Assembly: GCF_004210375.1 (NCBI RefSeq)
Contig: NC_134829.1
Coordinates: 26,118,034 to 26,182,033 of the forward strand
Direction: 5' to 3'
DNA: 64,000 bases
DNA from: Tachypleus tridentatus
Taxonomy: Eukaryota > Arthropoda > Merostomata > Xiphosura > Limulidae
Shown here: piece after piece, positions 1 to 10,043 of the stretch
Layout of the letters: each line of letters starts with the position of its first letter
Numbering within the stretch: the stretch's first letter is position 1
Translations under genes and position numbers: made by a program
Notes under the pieces: generated by a model
What the model was told of the DNA's origin: nothing
Database searches by the model: none
Seen by the model: only the letters and a program-made list of their open reading frames with translations

Positions 1-104
1 ACATCACCGTAAGCCGTGTTAAGCATAGCAAAAGTTTCAGTCGCAGATTTTCCAAGTTTAACACACAATTTCACAGCAAGTCGTTGCTCCTTCAGGTCAT
101 TCAT
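1..104 (-). CDS. Mariner transposase, N-terminal 34 codons (partial)
   Basis: The minus-strand frame opens at ATG 104 and stays open to the window edge. It starts MNDLKEQRLAVKLCVKLGKS and continues with a SATETF-type motif and an AYGDV segment, which I recognise as the start of the first helix-turn-helix of mariner transposases. This domain binds the terminal repeats before cut-and-paste transposition. No stop or frameshift is seen in the 34 codons, so the copy may be young, but the DD34D catalytic part is outside the window. Confidence 0.75.
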   Translation of the reverse strand, partial: MNDLKEQRLAVKLCVKLGKSATETFAMLNTAYGD

Positions 105-295
105 TCTGAAATCCACCAAACGAAAAAATCGCACTTAAAACCGCGTAGCTAATACACAAATGAAGATATCTGCAATTGGGAAATGGTGTCATAATCAGCT
201 GATCTGTGCGAACCTAGCGACACCAAGCGGATTCCCCTGGAACCAACTGGAGCCGTGCAATTCAAACAGTCCGCGTATTTTTTTAACAGACCTTG
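1..295 (-). mobile_element. 5' end of a mariner-family DNA transposon (cut by the window edge)
   Basis: Read on the minus strand, the element begins at 295 just inside a TA dinucleotide (296-297), the usual mariner target. It runs through a terminal sequence of the CAAGGTCTGTTAAAAAAATA type and a 190-bp leader into an ATG at 104. The high CpG content of 1-290 contrasts with the AT-rich flank. The 3' end lies outside the window, so neither the second inverted repeat nor the other TA can be checked. Confidence 0.8.
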
Positions 296-3200
296 TATGT
301 CAAATGCAGTAAACCTCTAGATCTACAAAATCCCCTTTCCTTCATATAGAAATTATCTTTGAAGTTATTTTCATATAGTGTATTGTATATTTTTTGAGTT
401 AAGGTATTCTAAGTATTTGAAATACTTAGAACATGGTGAAAAGTTCTGATGTGTTTCCACTAGAGTTGGGTATAATTAGTTTAACTTGCTAATTGATTAA
501 TCATCAGGCTCATTAATGAATTGTTGTGATGAGGAGACTACAAAACCAATTAATTACTCTCACATGGGATGAGTAAATAAAAACTTACGATGATAAAAAA
601 TTAATTTTGGTATCCACAATGAACAGAGTACAGAGGGCCCATTATATGTAGCTTTGATCCTAACAGCAATATTTCAAGTTTTGTGAATTAATTAAATTAC
701 AACCAGTTATTTTATTACTAGATAATTCAGATAATCATAAGCATTTGCTGATTTTTTTTATTAATGGGTTAAACCAATGCTCATTTTATCATGTGGCTCT
801 TATTTTACACAAGAGTAAGGAATTTGTGAACCAATTTTGGCAAATGTTTCTTTCACTAATAGATTATAAGGAGGTAATATTATAATTAACATCTAAGTTT
901 TTAAAGAATATTTCTCTTTGGTATGTTCAAGTACTCTTGTGGTTAACAGTTGAAAAATGGTTAATGTTTGAAAGCAAATACTTGTGAAAAGTTATGAATA
1001 ACACTGATTCTCTGAAGTTTTAACTTGCTTCACAATTTCAATAATCAGCATGTTAAATATGAACAGGTTTTTGTTTTTTCTGTGTACATGCATGTAGACT
1101 GCTCAAGAAACTTTTTCTTTTACCTTGTTTTTAATATTTCCACCATAGTATATAACTATATTTTCCTAGGGATCATATGGGCATACTTTAATAAGGGTTT
1201 TTTTCTCACTGATGAAACATGTTCTTTAGAATTTTTCCTTAAACTGTATGGTAAATCAGTCAAATACAGATTTTTTTTTATATTTTCTATATATAAAATT
1301 TCCCAATTTTCCCACAGGAATGCATAACACCTGGTTACAAAAGATAACAATGTGAATGGTTTGGTTTTGTACTCAAAAAATTTCAGTTGGACAGTGAGAG
1401 AAAGAGTATTTAAATATTAAATTTTATAAGTTATTGCTTTGATTGTTGTATTTCATATGTAAATATTAAGAAATTTAGTTTATCATTTTGCTCATTGGAA
1501 GTCAAATATAATCACAAAAAAATTATATTACAGCATTTTAAACTCTGCAGTCAGAGGATTTCAGTCTTCATCTGATTTACCCATTAATTATTCTTACATT
1601 TAAGTACTCTTCTCACTCCTAGTTTTGTAAGACATTTTTAAATTACCCTTTGTTTAATTTGAAACATCTTCAGATTAGGTTGGTTACTTTGTTAATCCGA
1701 AACTGTTGGACATATCAAAGTTATAAAGCTTTGTTATAAAAGCCTAAAAAAAAAAAAAAAAAGTTTAAAATATGATTAATAGCAATCTTTAACTTTCTTC
1801 CTACAAAACTACTGAATTTTTGTTGATGAAAATAATTATTACTTATAACATTTTCAAAACTTCTTATGAAGTTAACTGAGTTTGTGCCCTAGTGACTCAT
1901 CAATACCTGTGTGAGCTTTTCCACTAGTAATAAAGGTTCAGTATCCCTGGTAAACACAGCACTAGATAGCCTATTGTATATAAATATTTTAAAAAGCAAC
2001 TATTTTCAGCCACAAGCCATGTGTAATTAACTACATTTTTCAACATTGGAAAGAAAATTATTTTTCAAAATGTCTAATATTCAAATTCACATATCCTCAT
2101 AAGATCATTATGTTGTTTTCATGGTTTATCTTGTGACATTAGTTTTAATAGAATTATCAGTAGTTGCAGAAAATTACATGAATATGACTAACCTGAGATG
2201 ATCAAGCACATAGACACTAAAAACACCATAACAAGAGACAATTAAAACATGACAGCACATTCCACTTCATGAAACTAATTATAAACTCCTTGTTTCTAAT
2301 ATGCAGTTGGCCAGACAGACTTTCTATTCAACTATATTAGGGAAATAGTTATTGTAATTTATTTAGATGCCCTACACCCTATTCACTTTTTAACATTCTT
2401 TAATAATTTGTTCATTCATCAACATACACCATACATTAAATATGTCAATTATAGATTTCCAGTGTATAAGTTTTCATTTTTCCATTTCACACTGGTAAGG
2501 TAGCATTGTTAATCTTCTAAACTTTAAATTTTTAGTGAAATAAAATTACTTATTTTCTACGTTAAATAAGGTATTCGTACTTTCAAATTTTAATGCTGTA
2601 TTATTTTGTTATTGTTTATTTTAAATAACTTGGTACATTTACATCTAATATATAAAAAATTGGAGTGTGTACAAAATACTGCTTTGAGAGTACTGCTTCA
2701 TGATCAGAGAATTGCAGGTTTTAGACATCAGTGCCTGTTTCAATATTCATCAAAACACCCATTAAGGAAAGTAAAAGGTGTGGTGTTACAAACATAACAC
2801 ATAAACAATGTAGGAAAAATAAAGTTACACAAAAGATTGCAACTATAAAAATTATATATTAATTACAATGTAAAAAAAAAAAGTAAATTTACCATTTCTT
2901 TGACATGCGTATAAACTCCCCATAGATGAAAAACCTTGTATCCCAAGGTAATCCCTCTAACCAGTGAGCCATGCTAGTCCAAGGCTAAACAAACTTGAAC
3001 TTAGATAGTTGGAAACCCAAATTTCAATTTGTTGATCACTTTTGCAACAGTTGATTTCATCCCAGTTTTGATTTACCTTAAGTAATCAAATTAATCACCC
3101 AACTCTTCAGTCTGAATACATTGCAACTTATTATACCCAATCTGTGGCACAAACAATCCTAATATTTTTTTGGGTAAAGATAAATTTTTCTTTTGATTCA

Positions 3201-3734
3201 ATGCTTTCTAACTCATGTAAAGTTGTTATGAATTAACACAAAATAAAGATGGAATGTTATTTCTAAGTGTTTTTGCTCTGTCATCATTTTGATTAGATAT
3301 TTGAAATTCAAATACACATACCATCTGACAAACCAAGTACCATAAATAAGATTATTATGGCTGGTTCACAGAAAATTTGTTATATATTAGACTCTGGCAT
3401 TTTTAGGCTTTACACTTAAAAAAAGCACAAGTTGCCACTCATTTTTCAATCTGTAATACAGAAAAATAATCATAGCTTAAACGTCCTTGCTGTCTTAGAA
3501 TATCTTCTTTCATTGAGTTCAAGGAAATCTGTTTGAAAGTAACACAAACTGAGCAAATGCATATTTCATGAAGTTAAAAGAAACGTGTACTTCAATGTAT
3601 TTTAAATGTCTTACTGTGATGTAAGTCATTAACATATTCAGCTTTCTTTGACATTCAGTGCTCTTTCTGTTGTCTGTGAAAGCCAGTTTAATGTTTCTCC
3701 TTTTAATTAATAACTTATAGTTATGGGATTTATT
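296..3734. other. Probable Aurora kinase intron / upstream sequence, no exon recognised
   Basis: AT-rich sequence with poly-A runs (for example 1746-1762). The preceding Aurora exon should carry the HRD and DFG motifs, and I do not see it here, so the intron before 4452 is probably longer than 4 kb. A 63-codon frame at 2606-2797 contains a short VQNTALR-like string reminiscent of non-LTR retrotransposon C-termini but is too short to call. Confidence 0.5.
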
Positions 3735-4033
3735 ACTTATGGGCTGGGCCCGGTATGGCCAAGCACGTTAAGGCATGCGACTCGTAATCTGAGGGTCGCG
3801 GTCCCACATCGGACCAAATATGCTCACCATCCCAGCCGTGGGGGCATTATATGTGATGGTCAATCCCACTATTCGTTGGTAAAAGAGTTGACAGTGGGGT
3901 GGTGGTGATGACTAGCTGCCTTCCCTCTAGTCTTACACTGTTAAATTAGGGACAGCTAGCACAGATAGCCCTCGAGTAGCTTTGTGCGAAATTCCAAAAA
4001 ACAAACAAAAAAAATAAACAAACTTATGGGCTG
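3735..4033 (+). mobile_element. tRNA-derived SINE with 12-bp target-site duplication
   Basis: The body at 3747-4021 starts GGCCCGGTATGGCCAAGC (A-box region), has an anticodon-arm-like ACTCGTAATCTGAGGGTCGC and a degraded B box near 3797-3810, then a conserved non-tRNA part (CTAGCTGCCTTCCCTCTAG) and an A-rich CAAACAAA-type tail. The anticodon position reads CGT, as in tRNA-Thr. The exact 12-mer ACTTATGGGCTG occurs at 3735-3746 and again at 4022-4033, a perfect target-site duplication typical of LINE-mobilised SINEs. I recall this family from horseshoe crab sequences. Confidence 0.9.
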
Positions 4034-4451
4034 TGATTAACTAATTAAAATTGTCCTTTATTCTAACAGTTAATTGCAATTATGATGAAATTAATACTTA
4101 TGAAAAAAATCCTGTAACTGATATTTTGGTTTCAGATTACTATTTTTCATTGTTCCATCTTTTGCCACTACATCAGCTTCACCTGTCTTTATTTTGACAA
4201 AGCTAGCCACCTCCCACTAATTTTGGACAGCTAGCTATAGAGAAGACAATTGGCTGGGTGTCAGTGCCAACTTCATTGTATCTCAGAATGGCTGGTATGG
4301 ACATTAACACTTTTATTGATAAGGAGAAAACAACATTTCAAATTCTTTCTTAACCTGAAGATGACCTAGGAAGGTTGCACATTTTCTGCAAGTATACATC
4401 ATTATGAACTAATTTTTGAATTGACTGAAATGCTATTTTTGTTTCCCTTAG
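4034..4451. other. Aurora intron with a repeat fragment
   Basis: The 3' part of the intron ending in the acceptor TTAG at 4448-4451. It contains a diverged repeat fragment at about 4275-4385 that also occurs near 41655-41750, described separately. Confidence 0.5.
4275..4385 (-). repeat. Penelope-like terminal-repeat fragment (diverged)
   Basis: Shares with 41655-41750 the blocks GTATCTCAGAATGGCTGGTA, a TTAACACTTTTATTGATAA block and CCTGAAGATGACCTAGGAAG. From memory, such blocks occur in the terminal repeats of Penelope-like elements. Both copies are short and mutated, and no reverse transcriptase frame is present. Confidence 0.4.
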
Positions 4452-4683
4452 ACGTGCTACACTGTGTGGAACTTTGGACTATCTACCTCCCGAGATGATT
4501 GAAAACAAGACTTATGATGAAAAAGTTGACCTATGGAGTTTGGGAGTACTATGTTATGAATTTCTAGTTGGGAAACCTCCTTTTGAATCAGATAAAGTGC
4601 AGGACACCTATAGACGAATAGCACGAGTGGATTACACCTTCCCATTGCATGTTTCAGAGGGAGCTAGAGATTTGATTGCTAGG
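4452..4683 (+). CDS. AURKA: Aurora kinase penultimate exon
   Basis: The acceptor TTAG ends at 4451 and the exon starts with the last base of an Arg codon (phase 2). Translation runs without stop to DLIAR, and the donor AGG|GTATATG is at 4683/4684. Reading through the donor would add 19 unrelated residues before a stop, which supports splicing there. Confidence 0.92.
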
Positions 4684-5240
4684 GTATATGTCCATTTGCT
4701 TTCACTTCAAATTTTGTTGGTTTTTGTGTATTTGCAAGTCTAATAATCTGATGCATTATATTAGTCATACTCTTTAAAAAAGAAAAGTTCACACACAATA
4801 TTTTCCCAATTGTGAAAGGCTGCCAGTATAGCAGATGTTGTATTTCACTTATTTTTAAATAATTATGCTACTCATGAATCAATTTCAAAAGGACAAACCA
4901 CTAACGTTCTTTTATGGCTTATGATGTGTGTCTTACACACTTGCCATCCCTTTATTTCAGTTGTTTTGCTCTTTACTGTTACTGAATATATTGACTACAC
5001 ACTATTACCAAACTGGTTTCATTTGATGTTAGTCTTTCATGAATGTCTGGTAGTTTATATATATATAATAACTTGTGTCAGTTAAGATAGACCTTTTGTT
5101 GTTGTAGTTAAATTAATGAATACTGATTTTTTCAGCTATTGAAGTACAACCCAGCTGACAGACTTCCAATAGATGGCATTCTGCAGCACCCCTGGATCAC
5201 AAGCAATACCATAAAAAACCCAATTCAAAAACAGTCCTAG
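4452..5240 (+). CDS. AURKA: Aurora kinase (A type), C-terminal part, two exons (partial)
   Basis: Joins 4452-4683 and 5136-5240. Aurora kinases are mitotic Ser/Thr kinases acting at centrosomes and spindle (A) or at centromeres and midzone (B). The window encodes the second half of the activation loop ([13 protein letters not shown], with the regulatory Thr codon at 4459-4461), the PPE motif, the [20 protein letters not shown] segment of the C-lobe, and the terminal HPWI motif, ending at TAG 5238-5240. The upstream HRD and DFG motifs and the N-terminus lie left of the window or in unseen exons. TLCGT, WSLGV and the WITSNT tail favour the A type, where B types usually have TMCGT and WCIGV. The position before the activation Thr is Ala rather than Thr. 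SPT16 converges from the other strand. Confidence 0.92.
5136..5240 (+). CDS. AURKA: Aurora kinase last exon
   Basis: The acceptor TTTTTTCAG ends at 5135. The exon begins [20 protein letters not shown] in phase 0, matching the C-lobe end of Aurora kinases, and stops at TAG 5238-5240. Confidence 0.93.
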   Translation, partial: LLKYNPADRLPIDGILQHPWITSNTIKNPIQKQS

Positions 5241-5376
5241 TGATATTTAGAAGTTTGGGTTGTAAACAGGTCTGAAAGTTTAGATGTTAATGAGAATGTT
5301 AGATTCATTTCTGCACGTGTATGGGTGCATATGTATTTATGTAGAACTTAAAAATACTGATAAAGATTGATAGATA

Positions 5377-5401
5377 TAAATATATATATATATATATATA
5401 C
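5377..5401. repeat. (TA)n microsatellite
   Basis: Uninterrupted TA dinucleotides in the likely Aurora 3' UTR. Confidence 0.9.
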
Positions 5402-5527
5402 ACGTTGATTCCTTCCAACAAATTGTAAATAAATGAAAGGAACTGTCTTTATGGTAGGAAGAATCAGTGGACTTTTACAAGTTGAAAGAGGAAATGCCAC
5501 AAGTCTGTAGGGATTTCAGTTTTAATG

Positions 5528-5533
5528 AATAAA
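5528..5533 (+). promoter_or_regulatory. Candidate poly(A) signal AATAAA for Aurora
   Basis: Canonical AATAAA 288 bases after the stop codon, followed by a T-rich stretch. Alternatives are at 5428 and 5840. Confidence 0.4.
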
Positions 5534-5860
5534 GATTTTTTATTGATATCCTACCACAAACTGACTGCCGTTGTAAACATTGCTTGGAAATAATAATCAG
5601 ATGGGGGGAATGTTGAAACTAAACCTAGGATTATGTATTAGCAACATGTAGAAGAAATACGTTACTTTACAATATTTGTACATAGGTTACTGAAAGTTAA
5701 TTTGTGTGTAATTCCTTGTATTTTGTGGTTTTTATTAAGATGTAAGTGAAACCTTGTTACCTCTGTCACAAAAAGTGATGGAGATTTTTTTCACCCATGT
5801 ATTTGGCTGCAACATTTTTCCAGTGGTGGAATGTCTTGGAATAAAAGTTGGTATACATTT

Positions 5861-7969
5861 TAATTAGAACCAAACTTTGATTTATTAGTTTTTGGAGGGT
5901 TGGGGTTAAGGTTACAAAAATAAAAAAACCCTCTATTAACATTAGGACTGATTATGTATGTGTTTTGTGCTCTCTAACTCAGTATCAGATTATAGGATTT
6001 TCATGCAACTTGGTGGATAGATGTAGAATATTATTCTTCATTGTGCACTGATAATGATGGACATACTTTTGAGAACAAATATTGATCAATGCTGTAGCAT
6101 GGAGCCATTTGCTGGACAGTGTGCCCCTCTACTTAATCCTTGCAGGTTTTCCACACTGGTCTTTAAATACAAGAAATGCTAATATAGTATAATTCTAGTT
6201 GCATCATGAAGGAACAAGCTGCATACTTACCCTTATAATTATTTTTAAAAAAAAAAAAAAAATGTTCAAATGTCATTTTACATACTGTTTATTATTATGT
6301 AAACATTTCAATCCTTTCCATGATTGATCTGAATTTTATATGCATATTAATATGTATTACAAATAGTGCTGTTTAATACAACAAAAGCCTGGTTGTGTGT
6401 ATGTGGGTTGAATTTAATGTGAATTATGTTAGTGGGTTTTTCTCCCAGATCCATTGTTTATTATATTGTCATTAATTGTATGTATCATATAAATCCAAAT
6501 GTGTAACATTTATGAATAATTTGGAGATATAAAGACAGATAAAAGATTTTTGTTAATATAAAATATTGGTTATCAAACAGTGAAATAACTTTTTAGCTCA
6601 GTTTAAAATTAATGTAGTTTTCTATGATTGTAAACAGCATATGAGACCCTGTAACACTTGGCCCCAATTAAAGTGCCTGGTTACAGTAAATTCAATACTA
6701 TTGCTTGAAACAAAGCTTCTCTAGTAAATTAACCAAGCACTACCTTTTATTTCACTCTAAATACAATGAATTTATAGTTATTCTATAAATCATTGTTCAT
6801 ACTCAGTTAAAACAACCTAATGGTGAACAGAGTTCATAACCAACATCGAAGTAACCTCAAAACTTCAGCAGTTATTGTTAAACTGTTTTATCATGTTTGA
6901 GTAGTGTTAACATTCTAAATAAGGTTCTATGGGTGAGTTTGGGAGTTTTATATGGCCAGCATGCACCCTACCCACTCAAGATGGTGCTGAGCATCCATGT
7001 TGCAGATATACAGTACTGGGTTCAGCCCTACAGTGATAATTATATTTTTATTCTCAGATAAATATACACAAAGGTGAATTTCAGTCTGAAAACAACTTGA
7101 AATAAATGACAGACAAAGGTATGTGTTCAGTTTCAAAATATTGTTTTTGTCAAGAACTTAAAAGAAATGGCAAGTTTTTAATAAAACTAAAAAATGTCTA
7201 GTGAAGGGAGATGCAAATACTGGTGTTCTTGGGTAACTTGTGTCACATTTCAAAAGTTTCACTGATTATATACAAAACAAATGAACATATTTCATCCATG
7301 CTTGTGATATCACACACAATAATTTGACAATCATCCTAGAAGAACGTGTCAAAGCAGACAAAACAGTAACTCCTTTTCATGATGCTACACCAGGCCTTAA
7401 CACTTTTCCAAGGGCTACTCCTTTGAACACTGTCGATGCAAGTTACTGTGTTACATTCACAGCCCCCAGCATGATGCTGGCATGATAATATATACTATGA
7501 TTTGAAATTCTAGGTTATTTAAAACTTCATATGTATAGTCTCTTGTCCATGACTTATGAAAATTCCATACCTTGGCCTGCTGTATCTTCAATAATACAAG
7601 TGTAGTTGTGCAGAGAGACATCCCAATGCTTGAAATGTACGAGTAAAACAGTCATGTAAAAGTTCTTTATCTTACTACAATAGATAAATACTTTTTCTTC
7701 AACCTCTGACACTTGCCAACAGATGTTTGAACGTTGTAGCTATATGTAGGCATACATGTGTACAAGTCATTAGAAATATCTCATTTTACACTACACCAAC
7801 TATACTACAGTGCAAACAACTACTCTAGATAACATTTTTATTAGAAAGATGTAATTAAAGTAATATGAGTATTTGTGTACAAGAATATTATAAACTTCAA
7901 CAAAACCCTACCAGTCTTTGAGGAACCTGCAATATTGCCATAATTTTGATCCATAAGTGTTTCTCCCTA
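5861..7969. other. Intergenic sequence, nothing assigned
   Basis: AT-rich DNA between the two convergent genes. I see only short random frames and poly-A runs (6245-6262). Confidence 0.5.
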
Positions 7970-8990
7970 CTCGAGCAGATGGTAATCACGCTGAAAGGAT
8001 TAATGGACATCCCCCATCTGAATGAGAATTTTGAGTAGTTGCTGAAGACTGAAAAACAGCACCATACACCATTTTGATATCCATATAATTAACATGTCCA
8101 TGAACGAGAATCTGAATTGGACACTGACCAGCTGTTATCCAGCCCACACTGGTTGTTAAAACACCAGTCTTCTATTTACAATGCAAGTTTGAAAGCTTCA
8201 AAATGAGAGCCTTCAAGATTTTGAACAATATCAGCAAATGCAGCCAAGAGCAGAAGAAAAGAAAGAGTGCTAAAGACAATGTCTGAGCTACTGTCCTTGA
8301 TGTAGTCAAGGATCTTTTTACAGGGTTAAGCTGGACTTCTTCCTGTGCATTGCTCAACAGCTGGATCCCTTCCCAACTATGTAAGAGTATTACAAACTTC
8401 TACCATCTTTCCTGGTCAGAAATATGTATACACACATGTAGAGTATGTTGTGTTGTGGACAATGATGCATTATTTTGTAAAACAGTTGCAAGAGACCATC
8501 ACATTCAGCAAGCTGTTGAAACTCAGTGCAATAAAGACAAAAGCCAAGAGCAAGGGACTGTGTATTTGGTACTCCAAAGGTAATCAAAATGTTGCAAGAT
8601 AAAATCATTGAAAAAGGTGCATGGAATTTTATGCTTAGTATTAAAGTGTTTATAATGAAAGCTGTGAATAAATTGATAGAATATCAACTGAATATATCCT
8701 CATTAGGAACTCAACCTGTCTTTATCCAGGTGAAAGTAACAGTTGAGAAGAGGGATTATGCCAAATTTATTACTTTGTCCCATTTCAAGGGCTTCCTCAG
8801 TGTTTCTGTTGTAAGAATATATCAGTAGGATCATACTCCTTACAAGACTGGATGGAGTAGAAAAATGTGTTGGGCAAATGTTAATTTTGCTTTCACTGGA
8901 AAGGGTAGTACCTAATGTGGTTTTCCTGTGAATTAACATGCAGAGGTGAAAAACACAACTCAACATCTCACATTCAGTCACCAACATTCC
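7970..8990 (-). pseudogene. Possible exons or pseudogene of an unrecognised gene
   Basis: On the minus strand several stop-free segments read like folded helical protein. About 8730-8900 encodes ...EEALEMGQSNKFGIIPLL. About 8440-8580 contains LALGFCLYCTEFQQLAECDG. About 8176-8320 contains DIVFSTLSFLLLLAAFADIV. About 7990-8160 contains GWITAGQCPIQILVHGHV and ends at a stop. The first three resemble armadillo-type helical repeats in texture. I could not build a phase-consistent splice model, and the last two segments are only about 35 bases apart in different frames. A decayed gene or retrocopy, or chance, is as likely as a live gene. Confidence 0.22.
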
Positions 8991-9800
8991 CTTCCATCTG
9001 TTGGATCAGTGAGGCAGCACTATCAGACCTGCCTTTAAAACAAAATATATATACATACAGTCTATAAAAAGCAGCCTTGCTCAGATGAGCTCAAGAAACT
9101 ACAGAGAAAATGAAATGCCATTTCCAAATTAATGTAGAAGCCCTTATAAGGGTATGCATTATCATATGCATCACCAAGTGAAATAAGATTATAAGAACAG
9201 CAAAGGAGAAGCGTGGTTGTGTTAAAACATGGAATGGAAATAGAAATGAAACTAAGATAGTAAATAATTAGTTTAAATTGTACTGTAACTCATTTTTAAC
9301 TTATACATTAGTTGTTCCTTATAAATTTACAGTCAGAATTTTGTGCTTAAGAAAGTGTTTGAACTTTAAATAAGTTGTAATCTTTATGTTGGTGATACAC
9401 TTTTACAGTAACAGGTTTTTTATTTATCAAGGACCATGAGAGTTAGGTTTAATAACACAAAATGACTTGAAGAAACTAATTTGGATTAAAATTATTAAAA
9501 CAAAATTTAAAGATATATTAACATAAAAAGTTTTTAAAGATTCAAGAACTGATAAGTATTAAAAATATATAGAAAATTAAATTGAAGGGTGGGCTTGTGA
9601 GGAAAACAGCAAAAGTGAAATAGACTGCATCAGATGTAATTACAGAATAGCACGGTACAAATGAAAGATGAATAGATCACTTGTCAAATGTCACAGAGAA
9701 ATTTAATTCCATGAAAGATAACCCAATGTGAAAGAAATTAATGAAATGGAATTTAAAGATATTATAACAAGGCTGCAAAAACAAATCTGAAAGTTTATAT
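8991..9800. other. Intergenic sequence, nothing assigned
   Basis: AT-rich, only short frames. No exon, RNA gene or repeat recognised. Confidence 0.5.
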
Positions 9801-9801
9801 A

Positions 9802-10041
9802 CAGGGTGTTCAGAAAGTCACTGTGCACTTGTACATTTATTAACAGACATGTTTCAATATAGAATACAGGAGGTAAATATGAATGACAATTATAAATAAT
9901 GTTGAAAGTGACCCCTGTTGGCATCAATACAGGCTTGGATCCTTCTTATTTTGTTTCTAAACACCGCTATCAATTGCTGGCTTGAAATAGACTGAATAAA
10001 ATATGATTACAAAACTGTACAGTGACTTTCCAAACACCCTG
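9802..10041 (-). mobile_element. Tc1/mariner-type short element with transposase C-terminal relic
   Basis: Flanked by TA (9800-9801 and 10042-10043). Its inverted termini are CAGGGTGTTCAGAAAGTCAC on the left and, on the reverse complement of the right end, CAGGGTGTTTGGAAAGTCAC. The minus strand near 9900-9955 reads RIQACIDANRGHFQH, which looks like the C-terminal end of a Tc1/mariner-superfamily transposase. At 240 bp it is an internal-deletion derivative that cannot encode transposase. Confidence 0.75.
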
Positions 10042-10043
10042 TA

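Larger units (their letters stand above)
5241..5860 (+). other. Aurora 3' UTR (probable)
   Basis: Non-coding sequence after the stop. It holds a (TA)n tract at about 5377-5401 and AATAAA polyadenylation signals at 5428-5433, 5528-5533 and 5840-5845. Which is used cannot be told from sequence alone. The 5528 and 5840 signals are followed by T- or GT-rich stretches. Confidence 0.5.

Noticed and set aside
1025..1350. Overlapping 100- and 64-codon frames on opposite strands
   Set aside because: AT-rich, no recognisable domain, no splice or codon signal; chance frames in an intron.
2606..2797. 63-codon frame with a VQNTALR-like string
   Set aside because: The resemblance to non-LTR retrotransposon C-termini covers under ten residues and nothing else of such an element is nearby.
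3747..3825. Functional tRNA-Thr gene
   Set aside because: The tRNA-like head lacks a proper acceptor stem and its B box is damaged; it is part of a SINE with target duplication.
3723..3908. 61-codon plus-strand frame
   Set aside because: It is a translation of the tRNA-derived SINE body.
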